A stretch of DNA of 64,000 bases from Poa pratensis (Eukaryota; Streptophyta; Magnoliopsida; Poales; Poaceae), in assembly GCA_947311845.1 (NCBI GenBank), contig CAMZMU010000027.1:25574368-25638367 (forward strand), read 5' to 3'. A model generated the notes under the pieces. It made no database searches. It saw only the letters and a program-made list of their open reading frames with translations, and was not told where the DNA came from. Shown here piece after piece: positions 11,557-21,778 of the stretch (position 1 is the stretch's first letter; every line of letters starts with the position of its first letter). The translations under genes were made by a program, and so were the position numbers.

Positions 11557-11891
11557 GAGCAAGTCCAACAATAGAGCCGACTGCCGGCTCTACGGGCCTG
11601 CCATGTCACCCTAAAGCTTGTCACGTATAATAGGTTGGCGCTTGGGCTGGCTGTACGCTGCTTTGCTTAATTATTTAGGTAGCAATCTTAAAGGCTGGTG
11701 GCTCACCGGATTGGAAGGAAAGGGCTGCATGCCTGCATGCAAACTGCTTTTCCCTCGTATGGTGTGCTATAGCCGGGCGACTCATCAAGCGCCGGCTTCA
11801 CTCTCTCTCATCTGTTCTCTCTCTTCCACGTCGGATTTTAGTGACATGGCAAATGCTATAGCCTGCTGACTAGGCCTTATTGTACTTGCTC
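11557..11891. mobile_element. Tourist-type (PIF/Harbinger) MITE, 335 bp
   Basis: The terminal inverted repeats start GAGCAAGTCCAACAATA on the left and GAGCAAGTACAATAAGG on the right (reverse complement). Imperfect pairing extends inward to CCATGTCAC. The flanking 3-bp duplication is TAA at 11554-11556 and 11892-11894, as expected for PIF/Harbinger. Non-coding. Confidence 0.85.
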
Positions 11892-11980
11892 TAATTAAGA
11901 AAACCTGGTACTCTGTTCTCTAGGGAACGCTGTGTCCTCGCTGCATCAATCTCTTCTGAAACCTCGACGAGGCTCTGCTC

Positions 11981-13217
11981 TTCTTCTTTTTCTTTTTTTT
12001 TTTTTACAGAAAGACCCTTTTTCAACACTTGCACTAATGAACCTACAATTTGAAGATAAGGCCTTCCTTCTTACAAACTCACCCCTGAAACCAAAAGATA
12101 AAACGCAATCAGGCCCAGGGGTCACCGCCACCAAAGCTCGCCGCCGACCTCCAGGCGCAGGACACGCCGAGATCAGAGAGTGCTAAGCCCGATGTCTCTC
12201 CTCCGACGAGGAGCCGCTGCCACTGGCCTTCTTGGAGTCGTCGGGGACGCACCACTTGACAACTGAAAGAAGTCGAGCTCCAGCGCAGGGCTCGAAGAGC
12301 CTCCATCGAAGAGGCAGAAAAGAGGCCGCCTTTCCGGCCGAAGATCACGGCGGCGAAAACGACCACCGTGTGTGATGCACAAAGAACCAGCAGCAAGAAA
12401 CCCTCCAGATCAGCAGTCACCCATCCTCCTCCTTCGTCTCCCTCGCCACCACGGTCGGCCAAGTAGAAGAAGAAGAACAGAATCATACCGAGAGGAGGGC
12501 TGCAGCGCTTGATGGAGGAGTCCGACTTCCGTGCCACCTGCTTCGGGTTCCACCATGGAACTCCGCCGAGGACGCACAGTCGTAGCAGCCCAGTGTCACG
12601 CTTGAACACCAGATGCACTCCAAGACCGTGATTATTGAGGGAGGCCAGACTGGATCGACACCCTCCGTTGAACCACCAAGCAAGGGGCTCAGCAGAGGAC
12701 CTCAACCAGCCATGTTCGAAGCCACGGAACGCAACGAACAGGATCACCTCCAAAGCACCAGAACGATGCTTCCCGCACCTCCAACCACCACCATGGCACC
12801 AGCCCAAGATGCAGATCACCTCGCGACCACCGCCGGCCAGAGGGAGCTTCCCCGCGCACGATCTCCACCCAAGGAGGTGGCCACGAACCACAGCCTTATT
12901 AAAAGGAACGGAAGTTCCGTCCGTCGCTCTAATCCCCAGCCTCAGGAGCAGGAGAGCAACAAACAAGAACACTAGGCAGCTCCAGATCTGGCTGAAAAGA
13001 TCCCAAGCTCCGAACCTGACTACTGGCAAGACGCCAACCACCGGCAAACAGCCAAAACACCTACTACTAAACTGTACAAACCGAGCCAGCCATCCTTCTC
13101 TCCTCCTAGCGGCGGCGCCGCCGGAATCGAGTTGGAGGCATGCTCGGGAGAACGGGGAGACTCTCAACTGGAACTGTAGCGAGGAGAGAGAAGAGAGGGA
13201 TAAGAATGAGCCACCCA
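11981..13217 (-). mobile_element. Non-LTR retroposon with poly(A) tail and 14-bp target duplication
   Basis: A perfect duplication ACGAGGCTCTGCTC lies at 11967-11980 and 13218-13231. A T-rich tract (11981-12005) sits immediately inside the left copy, so the element is minus-strand with a poly(A) tail. The body is GC-rich and contains a long minus frame running to 12109. That frame opens at 13248, outside the element, and its composition looks non-conserved, so I do not call a protein. No RT, endonuclease or gag is seen. It is probably a non-autonomous LINE derivative or a processed transcript mobilised by a LINE. Confidence 0.75.
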
Positions 13218-13466
13218 ACGAGGCTCTGCTCAGCTTCGCAGATCCCAAATTCTAATCTGGCCAGGTTCCAGTCCTGCAGCGAATTCGATATTTTTTTGTA
13301 TTGTCAACGTTGTTATGTCAGTGAAGATAATGCGTCGATAATCTATCTGATCTGCACCGGGTGCAACGCCAACACATGGTGATGATAAAAATAGAGCCAT
13401 GCTTATCGGATGATCGGATACATTATGCGCGTTCGAGCCTTGCAAAATTTAACTCTATTAGTAGTA

Positions 13467-13589
13467 CTCCCTCCGATTCATATTAGTGGACATAGATTTA
13501 TCTAAATTCATATGTATCTAGTTAAGTATTTAGACTAGATACATATGTATCTAGACAAAGTTGTGTCCACTAATATGGATCGGAGGTAG
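13467..13589. mobile_element. Stowaway MITE, 123 bp
   Basis: It begins CTCCCTCCGATTCATATTAG and ends with the complementary CTAATATGGATCGGAGGTAG. TA dinucleotides at 13465-13466 and 13590-13591 form the duplication. The interior is a near-perfect hairpin around ATACATATGTATCTAG. Non-coding Tc1/mariner-related MITE. Confidence 0.9.
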
Positions 13590-13757
13590 TACTATATTGT
13601 GAGAGTCTTGGGAATTTCATGGGCACTGGGCAGAAGAAGCATGATCCGTGCTTCGTGTGACAGCTCAAACCAAGTGCATGCATGGATGTGATCACCTTTA
13701 TCACTTTCGTCGTTGATTGTTTGTAGCCTTGTAGGGCTTGATGATTTCGAGCGTTTT

Positions 13758-14136
13758 TTTTTTTTGAGAATTCCTGGTCTTTTACAGTACAGCTGTAGTA
13801 TTAGAACTCACGCACAACTCACTTCACACACACTCAACGCCACACGCACGCCACCTGTGCGCAAGCTAGACCTAACCAGACTATACTAGTCTTCTGGGCA
13901 CCGTGAGTCTAAATCTACCGGGAAACCCCTGCGGTGGTGGGTGCACCACAATACCTCTGATCGAACCACGGTGGAATTGGCCCAGAAGCAGGAGCCGAAC
14001 ACTGTTCACGTGAAACACTGTTCACGTGAACAGTGCTGCTCGGTGAGGCAACCCGAAATTCGTTCCACTGGAATCGAACCCGGGCGGGCAGACGGGCCAC
14101 TGCCGCGTCATGCCATCGCGCCACAGGCGCGCCCTC
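13758..14136 (-). mobile_element. tRNA-derived SINE, 379 bp
   Basis: It is flanked by an 11-bp duplication TCGAGCGTTTT (13747-13757 and 14137-14147), with the poly-T tail next to the left copy, so orientation is minus. On the minus strand the head contains a tRNA-like A box (TGGCGCGATGGCATGA) and a B box GGGTTCGATTCC, the internal RNA polymerase III promoter. A perfect 20-bp palindrome centred on TTCACGTGAA lies at about 14017-14036. SINEs encode no protein and are moved by LINE enzymes. Confidence 0.85.
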
Positions 14137-14274
14137 TCGAGCGTTTTCTTAGCTGACGTGTATTAGTCATCGATCCTTATCGGGCTGGGAAGAAAGGAAC
14201 GATCACGCACTGCTGAGTCAGAGAGACAATGACAAAATGCATGTCACCAAGATAAGCGGCAAGTACGTGGTGTA

Positions 14275-14884
14275 TAGGGGTGGATATCGAGCCAGCTCGA
14301 CTCGACTCAACTCAACTCGTAAATACTCGTTAGTTAACGAGTCAACTCAACTCAACTCATTAACTAAACGAGCACAAGACCCTAACTTGGCTCGACTCAA
14401 TAAAAACTCGAGTTGGCTCATTAAACTCATTAATCTCGCTAATAAACGTCAACAACATAAATATGTATGGCGGGAGTAATCCATAATATAACATAAAATT
14501 AAACGTTCAAGCATTGCTTAACAAATCATTGCCAATAGCATAAAAATTGACAACATGATAGAAAATAACAGTTAGGTATGCCTACTGGCTATGCTCCGGT
14601 GTATGTATGCCTAGATAATGTGGGCATTATAGATCTGAACGTTGTATTGCATGTTGATGAATGAAAACATTCAATGGACTAGCCCACTAATTAATGGTTA
14701 TAGGCATATTACGAGCTACACGAATTTAACGAGTACTCGTAACTCGACTCATTAAACTCGTTTTCTTAATGAGCTAGAAATGTCGGCTTGGCTCAACTCA
14801 TTAGTGTCCGAGTTCGAGTCAAGTTGAGCCGAGTTTTCGAGTACTCGTTAAGCTCACGAGTTTCGAGTTTTATTTCCAGCCCTA
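14275..14884. mobile_element. hAT-type MITE with ACTCG/GAGTT-rich ends, 610 bp
   Basis: The ends TAGGGGTGGA and (reverse complement of the right end) TAGGGCTGGA match 9/10. The flanking 8-bp words GTGGTGTA (14267-14274) and GTGATGTA (14885-14892) match 7/8, typical of hAT duplications. The first and last about 150 bp are low-complexity runs of ACTCG, AACTC and their complements that can fold together. Non-coding. Confidence 0.7.
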
Positions 14885-15131
14885 GTGATGTATACACCGT
14901 AGTACAGTATTATACACAGTGCACCGGCCGAGCAGCTAACTAGCTCACTTTTGGATTTTTTTTCGAAACACAATACAGACATTCACATACGCATCCCTAT
15001 GAACGCACCAGTACACACATCTACCCCTATGAGCACTCAAATGACTGACCCGCATGTTTTGAGATCGACAAAGTTACCATAGACGTCTCGCCTCTCGCGG
15101 CGACACAAAGGTCGCCTTCCACTGAATAATA

Positions 15132-15410
15132 CTCCCTCCGTTCCAAATTACTCCCTCCGTTTTTAATATAAATTGTTTTAGCATTTGTCCACATGCACAT
15201 GTATACAAATATAGGTAGACATGTTTTAGTGTGTATCACTTTAATATTATGTATCTACACAACATGTATAACACCTAAAACATCTTATATTAAAATATGG
15301 AGGGAGTAAATGACTTCCATTTGCCCACATGTGGATGTATAGACATGTTACAAGTATAGATACATCCATATTTGGACAAATGAAAGTCATCTAATTTAGA
15401 ACGGAGAGAG
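15132..15410. mobile_element. Stowaway MITE (outer), interrupted
   Basis: It starts CTCCCTCCGTTCCAAATTA, ends TAATTTAGAACGGAGAGAG, and has TA duplications at 15130-15131 and 15411-15412. A second Stowaway occupies its interior TA at 15149-15150. Confidence 0.85.
15151..15306. mobile_element. Stowaway MITE (inner), 156 bp
   Basis: It runs CTCCCTCCGTTTTTAATAT to ATATTAAAATATGGAGGGAG, with TA at 15149-15150 and 15307-15308. It sits inside another Stowaway that itself sits inside a SINE, a three-deep nest. Confidence 0.88.
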
Positions 15411-15574
15411 TATTTCACATATAATGCTAAACACCAATGTTAAACCCGTGATTTAAACTCTGGTGAACTATGATACACTCCAAACCATCCTTTGGCCCGC
15501 ATAGCTCTTTGGATCGGTTGGGAAGTTTGGTGTTGACCCCGCATTTTTTTTTGGCGTCGATCACATGGTAGGTA

Positions 15575-15735
15575 CTCCCTCCGTTCCACAATATATGATA
15601 TTTTAGCCATTTTCCACATGCACATGTATACATATGTATTTAGACGCTTTTTAGTATACACGTGCACACTTTTTAATCTGAATCTAGACAGCATGTGCAC
15701 CACCTAAAACATCTTATATTGTGGAACGGAGGGAG
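15575..15735. mobile_element. Stowaway MITE, 161 bp
   Basis: CTCCCTCCGTTCCACAATAT pairs with ATATTGTGGAACGGAGGGAG at the right end. TA duplications are at 15573-15574 and 15736-15737. The interior resembles the inner MITE at 15151 (TTTTAGC...CATGCACATGTATAC). It lies about 600 bp upstream of the selenium-binding protein gene. Confidence 0.9.
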
Positions 15736-16163
15736 TACTCCGCATCCGGAACGTGCTTCATCCAAGTTCCACCTTGAGCTACAGTAGCTGATATGAAACC
15801 AGACCGGGACGTACGCGAGAAGGTGTTGTGTGCAAATCCATGTACGCAAATAACAACGGTGCACCCAGCGCGTACGTGCGTGCTGAGCAGGCACGTGACA
15901 ACAACCGTCCGTTGTACAGTACGTGAGCCCGTGCGTACGCACGCTAGACGGTGGTGGCAACCGCGAGGCCGAGGCCGATGCGCACCAACCTTTTTACGTC
16001 GTCGCGTTCCGGGCGTCGCCATCCACCCCGCCGGCGCCGGGTCCAATCTTTGTCCTTCAGTTCACGCCCGTGCCGCATTATCGTCCAGATACGACGTCCC
16101 ACGCGCGGGGCCCAGGTTCACTCACCACGCCTCCCTCCCTCCTCGCCCGGCGTCCGCTCCGAC

Positions 16164-16187
16164 CACGTGGCAGCCTCCCTCTATAAT
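16164..16187 (+). promoter_or_regulatory. Core promoter of selenium-binding protein gene: G-box/ABRE and TATA box
   Basis: CCACGTGGC (G-box CACGTG at 16164-16169, also an ABRE core) lies 12 bases upstream of a TATA-like CTATAATTA (16182-16187). A second G-box GCACGTGAC is at 15891-15899. Start of transcription is expected near 16215. A likely 5'-UTR intron follows (16284 GTGAGT to 16354 CTACAG). ABA or bZIP control is an inference from the motifs only. Confidence 0.5.
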
Positions 16188-16373
16188 TACCGTCTCCATC
16201 CAGCGAGCGTTCTCCCTGCTCCTGTTCCCTCTGTCCCTCGCACAACACAAGGAAAACAAACCAACCCACTCTTCTTCTCTCCGGTGAGTCAGCACTGAGC
16301 TCGGTGTTCCTTCCCCGCACTCCGGTGGCTGACCGAACTACGGTTTTTCTACAGGGGCGACCTGAGATCACAG

Positions 16374-19300
16374 ATGACAGGAGCGACGGCGCCGGTGGCG
16401 GCGAACGGCGGCGGGGCGGGGCGCTGCGCGGCCAAGGGGCCCGGGTACGCGACGCCCAGGAGGCCATGGAGAAGGGCCCGCGCGAGGGGCTCCTCTACGT
16501 CACCTGCGTCTACAATGGTACGCCTTCCTAGTTCCTGCAACACAAATCCGGCCAGCCCCATGAATCTACAGTTACCCATCCCGCTAGCCGGCCAAGACGA
16601 GGATGGCTCAAACAGACCAACACACACAATACACACTCGAGTCCTGCGTTACGACTTGCGCTTAGATCTCGGACGACCAATTAGGAGCTACACTAATTTT
16701 ATTTGCTTTCATTTGATACGGTTTACTGGAGTATTAATTTTATAGTACGACGATAAGAGCTGATCAATAGACTAGTCCACAGAATGGATCGAGATGGACA
16801 CAGCGCTTAATTTAGCTCACCAAGCTTTTTTAATGCACGAGGATAATGACCTGCCGTTCATAATTTAGCCTGGGATGAGGACAGGAAAACATTAGATAAA
16901 TAGACTCCTGTAGACTGTACTCGGTAAACTGGCGGGCTAATTGATTAGCTCAAGTTACATATTCACCAAAACATTAGTGAAAACATGGACCCACGGGAGG
17001 GAAATGACAGAATCGACCGGCTTTACTAATTTCCGATGAACATGCAGGGTGCATGTATCCTCCATGGAAGAAACTGACAATAGCTGTTAGCCTGTTAAAC
17101 AAAAATCCAAACTGGATAAGTTGCGGTTGAGAAATCAGAACCATCTGCTTATCTAGTCACCCTCTGTTCACATGCTCTGTTCACAAGAGTTTCTGGATAC
17201 AGAACAAACCATGTGAAATGAAAACGAAGTGATATGTGGGTGTGTGTTGTGTTGATGGGTTACATGCATGAACTTTTATGCAGGTACCGGAATTAACAAG
17301 CCAGATTACCTGGCCACGGTGGATGTCGACCCCAGCTCCGCGACATACTCCCAGGTCATCCACAGGCTCCCGGCCACCCACATCGGCGACGAACTGCATC
17401 ACTCTGGCTGGAACGCCTGCAGCTCCTGCCATGGTGATCCGTCCACGAGCCGGCGCTTCTTGATTCTTCCTTCGTTGCTGTGAGTATCAAAGAGACCATG
17501 CATGATCAGAAAGATGGTTCAATTTCAGTTGATGCCAAGTGCAGAGCAGAGTTTGTAATGCTGCTCTCGTGGTTGTGTTACAGGTCAGGGCGCATCTACG
17601 TAGTTGACACGGCGAAGGAGCCGAGGGCGCCTGCCTTGCATAAGGTTGTCCAGGCTGAAGACATTGCTGAGAAGACCGGGCTTGGGTTCCCTCACACCTC
17701 CCATTGCCTTGCAACCGGCGACATTATGATTTCTTGCCTGGGAGACAAGGAGGGAAATGCTGCTGGCAATGGCTTCCTACTGTTGGATTCAGATTTTAAC
17801 GTCAAAGGACGGTGAGTTTATTTGATATTTGTCATCAAACCATCTCATGCTGATGCATATCAGAATCGTCAGACCACCCCTTGCTTATTTACATCTTACC
17901 AAATCTGCAGTAATATTTGAGTTTTCAAAAACTTAATATTGATGCTTTACTTTGAGAAACAGACTGTTTTTTGCCTCTCCAAGTCTAGTTAATCAATCTA
18001 CTTGCTACGTGTAGTTGGGAAAAGCCAGGTCACAGCCCCTTATTTGGCTATGATTTCTGGTACCAGCCTCGTCACAAGACGATGATTAGTTCGTCGTGGG
18101 GAGCCCCAGCAGCTTTCAGGACAGGTTTTGATCTTCAGCATGTCCAGGATGGCCTCTATGGAAGGCATCTGCATGTGTATGACTGGCCTGGTGGTGAGCT
18201 CAAGCAGACACTGGATCTAGGCAGTACAGGCCTTCTTCCATTGGAGGTGTGTATTAAATACTAAGATGAGGAGTATTATAATGCAACTGTATATCATATA
18301 ACCATAGTTCTCTGGTTGTATTTTTTGCAGGTAAGGTTTTTACATGACCCATCAAAGGACACTGGCTATGTTGGCTGTGCTTTAACAAGCAACATGGTGA
18401 GATTTTCAAAACTGCGGATGGATCATGGAGCCATGAGGTTTGTTCGCAACTGCATGCTAATGACTACTTCTTTTATATACAAATTTATGTTTGTTCCATC
18501 TCACTGTACTAATTATGCTTGAATCTGTAGGTCGCTATATCCATAAAACCATTGAAGGTGCGCAACTGGATGCTCCCTGAAATGCCAGGATTGATAACTG
18601 ATTTCGTTCTCTCTCTGGATGACCGCTATCTATACTTGGTGAACTGGCTTCATGGGGATATCAGGCAATATAACATTGAGGACCCTGCAAAGCCTGTGTT
18701 GGCTGGACAAGTATGGGTTGGCGGGCTTCTTCAGAAGGGCAGCGATGCTGTCTATGTGACCGATGATGATAAAGAAGATCAGTATACTGTCCCCCAAGTC
18801 AAGGTAAACTCTGCATTATTCCTCCTAAATCTTAATGGCTCGTTAGTTGATTTACAGCCCTGAGAATATCTTGTTTGTCTTTTACAAAATGACCGTGAGA
18901 GCCAGAATTCAGTAGTGGTCAAATGTTGTACATTTCATAAGCGTTTCAAGTATAAACTGCAGCACATCCACCAGGCGATGCTTCTATACCGTTGTCATAA
19001 TGAGAGCATTTGGTCCATGTTCGAACTTCAATTGAGTGATCCAGTATAACTACAATATTCATTCAAGGAACACGTTTGTCTGACATACCATCTTTCTTTC
19101 TTATATTTTGTAATCAGGGGCATCGACTTAGAGGTGGGCCACAGATGATTCAACTGAGCTTGGATGGCAAGAGGGTTTATGTAACCAATTCTCTCTTCAG
19201 CCGGTGGGATGAGCAGTTCTACGGCCCTGATCTTCTCAAGAATGGCTCTCACATGTTGCAAATCGATGTCGACATAGAGAAAGGAGGGCTGGCTATCAAC

Positions 19301-19402
19301 CCAAACTTCTTTGTGGATTTCGGCACTGAGCCTGAAGGTCCCTCCTTGGCCCATGAGATGAGATATCCTGGCGGAGACTGCACCTCTGATATATGGATCT
19401 AA
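16374..19402 (+). CDS. SBP1: Selenium-binding protein / methanethiol oxidase, 7 exons, two single-base frameshifts
   Basis: The exons are 16374-16517, 17284-17479, 17584-17810, 18015-18246, 18331-18437, 18531-18803 and 19118-19402, all with GT-AG borders and consistent phases. The product matches the SBP56 family end to end: [36 protein letters not shown] (with the conserved CxxC), [45 protein letters not shown] and the end [11 protein letters not shown]. The family is cytosolic, binds selenium and oxidises methanethiol. Two breaks are visible. In exon 1 the ATG frame reads GPGYATP, then one C is missing at about 16455-16457, so EAMEKGP is one base out. In exon 5 a T is missing in 18402-18405, so VRFFKTAD is lost (107 bp where 108 is needed). 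Translation could restart at the exon-1 ATG 16466, but the exon-5 shift would still truncate it. It is a recent pseudogene or a sequence error. Confidence 0.9.
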
Positions 19403-19964
19403 GATGAAGGATTTGGCATACAGCCAAACAGGCAGCTGGAGATCCATGGTGTTGTGTTCGCTGTAATTAATTAAGATGGTTTCTTCGATCTTCCTTGCAC
19501 TGTTGTAAGTGATGTCATATCAGCTGGAATAAAGTTCAGATAGAACCTCTTAGCATTGGCTTCAGGATGTCTTAAGTCCTAATAAGTGATGTCTCTGATC
19601 CTGAATATTTAATTTTCTGATATTGTTGAAGACCTTAACATTGTCTGCTTGAATTTTATTAATCGAAGAGAGTACGCTTATGGATCATGCACTCTGGCCC
19701 AACATATGATTCGGTAGAAGAATAGCAAATGATTGAGTTGGAAGCAACGTAACACATGCAGTTGACATATAAGGAAGGCGAAAATCGGGTAAAGCCCTCT
19801 GCCGCTCGTCCGCCCAGCTTTTCAATGCCCACCGCCCTGCTAGTATAACTTGAGCCTGCCGCTGCCCTTCTTTCCGTCCCGTCACTATAGGGTTTAGGGC
19901 TTTAGGCATAGGGAGGCGGCGGCTGATCCCCCCCCCCCCCCCCCCCCCCCCAATCCCGATCGCC
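19403..19964. other. Intergenic: 3' UTR of the upstream gene and 5' region of the DUF1618 gene
   Basis: No coding frame supported. The first about 250 bp are probably 3'-UTR of the selenium-binding protein gene. The last part is GC-rich leader of the downstream gene and contains a 24-base C homopolymer. Confidence 0.5.
19928..19951 (+). repeat. Homopolymer C(24) in 5' leader
   Basis: Twenty-four uninterrupted C residues ending 13 bases before the ATG at 19965. Such a run is prone to length error and polymorphism, and could form an i-motif or quadruplex on the opposite strand. Confidence 0.9.
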
Positions 19965-21272
19965 ATGCCCACCGGAGGCGAGCCGCAGCCGGATGATGAG
20001 GCCGTCGTCCTCCCCGATTGGGTGATGTTGTGCCGCGTCGGCCGCACGCTCTGCCACAACGGCCTAGACGCTGCTCGTGTGGCTGCCAACAAGAACAACA
20101 CCGCCGCCGCTCAACTCGACATGGACGGCGGCCCCTCCTGCTACGTGTCCTTCTCCCTCGCGGCTCCTCGAAAAGGGCTCTCCTACCTCAACCTCCACTG
20201 GCCAAAGGAACAAGTTTCAGACGGCTTGCACGCCTATTCCTACGTCCGGGCAACCGACCAGGACCTCGTCCTCTTCGACGTCTCCGTCCCGCCGAGCCAG
20301 AGTTACTGCATATTGGACTTCCCGCCTGCTCTGTTCGTCTACAGCGCCGGTCCTTCCCCATCGGTTCAGCGGCTCTCTCTGGGTCCGTGCACCAACATGG
20401 ATAGGAGAAGGCCGTTCCTGATAGATAACCACACCACAGGCATCCTGCGCCTCGCGGAGGACGGCTACATCGTTGCCGACCTCAATGTCTACCCAGAAGG
20501 AGCGGGCAATTGTGTTGAACTCTGCATCTTCAACTCCGACCTCAAAGAGTGGGAAATCATAACCGATATGTCTGTCCAGCAGCCGCAGGACCAGAGCAAT
20601 GGCGGTCAGTTCCCCATCCTCTGGTCATCCCACAATGTGCTCGCTTTTGCCGGTCGTTTCCTGTGCTGGATCGACTACTTCAGCGGTGTCCTGCTATGCG
20701 ACTTCTCCGACTCCCCGGAGCTCCGCTTCGTGCCTTTCCCCGGAGAAGAAGAGTACCATGATGAGGTACGGGTTGAGAATTACTTCCCGCAGAGATTCCG
20801 AAGTGTGTCCATCAGCCAGGGCAAGATGTGCTTTGTCCACATTGATAATGACTTCCATGACCGAATATACAGTCCCGGCCACCACCTTGAGCTTCCTAAG
20901 AAAAACCGTGGGCCTCCCGAGAAAATCACCGTTTGGACTTTGAACTCCACGCTCGAGTGGGAGCTACATCACGTGATCAGCCTGCATCGACTCTGGGCGC
21001 AACCTGCTTACCAAGCTCTGGGCATACATCAACGTCTTCCTGAGTTCCCAATCATCGCCGCCGATGACCCCTATGTGCTGTGCTGCATGTTAACGGAGAA
21101 GGAATTTCGTGGTAAGGGGTGGATGATCATGGTTGACAACCATGCAGGTCTGCGGTCATGTACTCCCGAGTCTGAGTCTGTGGATACCAAAGCCCCCCAT
21201 GACGATTTTCCTACTATCCCCATAGTTCCAACGGTTTTCTGCAAATACCTTGAAAAGCCAACAGGTAACTAG
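19965..21272 (+). CDS. DUF1618-family protein
   Basis: Intact single-exon frame of 435 residues from ATG 19965. The N-terminus PDWVMLCRVGRT and the later blocks LRFVPFPGEEEY, FCWIDYFSGVLLCDF and EKITVWTLN match the grass-expanded DUF1618 family, whose molecular role is unknown. These blocks resemble the kelch/F-box-associated style of beta-sheet repeats seen in that family. No transmembrane segment or signal peptide is seen. The end ACAGGTAACTAG includes a potential splice donor, so a downstream exon cannot be excluded. The frame has no indels, unlike the neighbouring selenium-binding protein gene about 600 bp upstream on the same strand. Confidence 0.85.
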   Translation: MPTGGEPQPDDEAVVLPDWVMLCRVGRTLCHNGLDAARVAANKNNTAAAQLDMDGGPSCYVSFSLAAPRKGLSYLNLHWPKEQVSDGLHAYSYVRATDQDLVLFDVSVPPSQSYCILDFPPALFVYSAGPSPSVQRLSLGPCTNMDRRRPFLIDNHTTGILRLAEDGYIVADLNVYPEGAGNCVELCIFNSDLKEWEIITDMSVQQPQDQSNGGQFPILWSSHNVLAFAGRFLCWIDYFSGVLLCDFSDSPELRFVPFPGEEEYHDEVRVENYFPQRFRSVSISQGKMCFVHIDNDFHDRIYSPGHHLELPKKNRGPPEKITVWTLNSTLEWELHHVISLHRLWAQPAYQALGIHQRLPEFPIIAADDPYVLCCMLTEKEFRGKGWMIMVDNHAGLRSCTPESESVDTKAPHDDFPTIPIVPTVFCKYLEKPTGN

Positions 21273-21526
21273 AATAAGCTCTCTTGTTATTCAAATGCTA
21301 TGATGTCCATTTTACGTACGTACGTTTCTTCTGTTAGGCTGTTCCAAGTGTTTGAGTTTTAGCAGCCCCAGTTTTGTAGATGCACTACACTGCGCGTATA
21401 GCAATAACCGGAACGGTCACTTCGGTTTCCTAAACTATGTGACAAGTTAGCTGAGAGCTAACGGTGAAAGCATGATGTCATTACAATATAAAACCAGATT
21501 AAGTATATGACGCCTTTACCTTTATA

Positions 21527-21778
21527 CTCCCTCCGTCCACAAATAGGTGGCATACAAATTGAGGAGAAGGTCAACATATTTTAAGTTTGACTGAATTTGT
21601 ATACATAAATATGAAGATTTATAATACCAAACCAATATCAATAGATTCACCATTAGATAATTTTCGTAATGTAGTTTTGAAATGTGGTAGTTATTGATAT
21701 TTTCTTCTATATATTCAATCAAACTTAGAAAATGTTGACCTTTTTGCTCAATTTATAAGCCACCTATAACCGAGGGAG
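21527..21778. mobile_element. Stowaway MITE, 252 bp
   Basis: It begins CTCCCTCCGTCCACAAATAG and ends with complementary TTATAAGCCACCTATAACCG then AGGGAG. TA is at 21525-21526 and 21779-21780. It is 3' of the DUF1618 gene. Confidence 0.85.

Larger units (their letters stand above)
14957..15530 (-). mobile_element. SINE, copy 1, split by nested Stowaway MITEs
   Basis: The poly-T (TTTTTTTTCGAAACACAATAC) marks the tail on the minus strand. Phrases such as CCCTATGAACGCAC, CCCCTATGAGCACTC and CACTGAATAAT recur in order in the copy at 38795-39095, with the tRNA-like end AACCCGTGATTTAAACTCTG after the insertion. TTTGGAT near 14952 and 15512 may be the target duplication. The MITE pair at 15132-15410 interrupts it. 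Confidence 0.65.

Noticed and set aside
12109..13248. Minus-strand frame of 379 codons
   Set aside because: It opens outside the retroposon's target duplication and shows no domain or conserved pattern. The frame is a by-product of GC-rich composition.
13915..14124. A functional tRNA gene at the tRNA-like sequence
   Set aside because: A and B boxes are present but the cloverleaf is not complete, and the unit has a poly(A) tail and target duplication, so it is a SINE.
15793..16467. Long Pro/Arg-rich frames upstream of the selenium-binding protein gene
   Set aside because: They span the promoter, TATA box and 5'-UTR intron; GC composition explains them.
16374..19402. Selenocysteine use in the selenium-binding protein
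   Set aside because: The reading shows ordinary Cys codons in CSSC and no in-frame TGA; plants lack selenoprotein synthesis. The breaks are frameshifts, not recoding.
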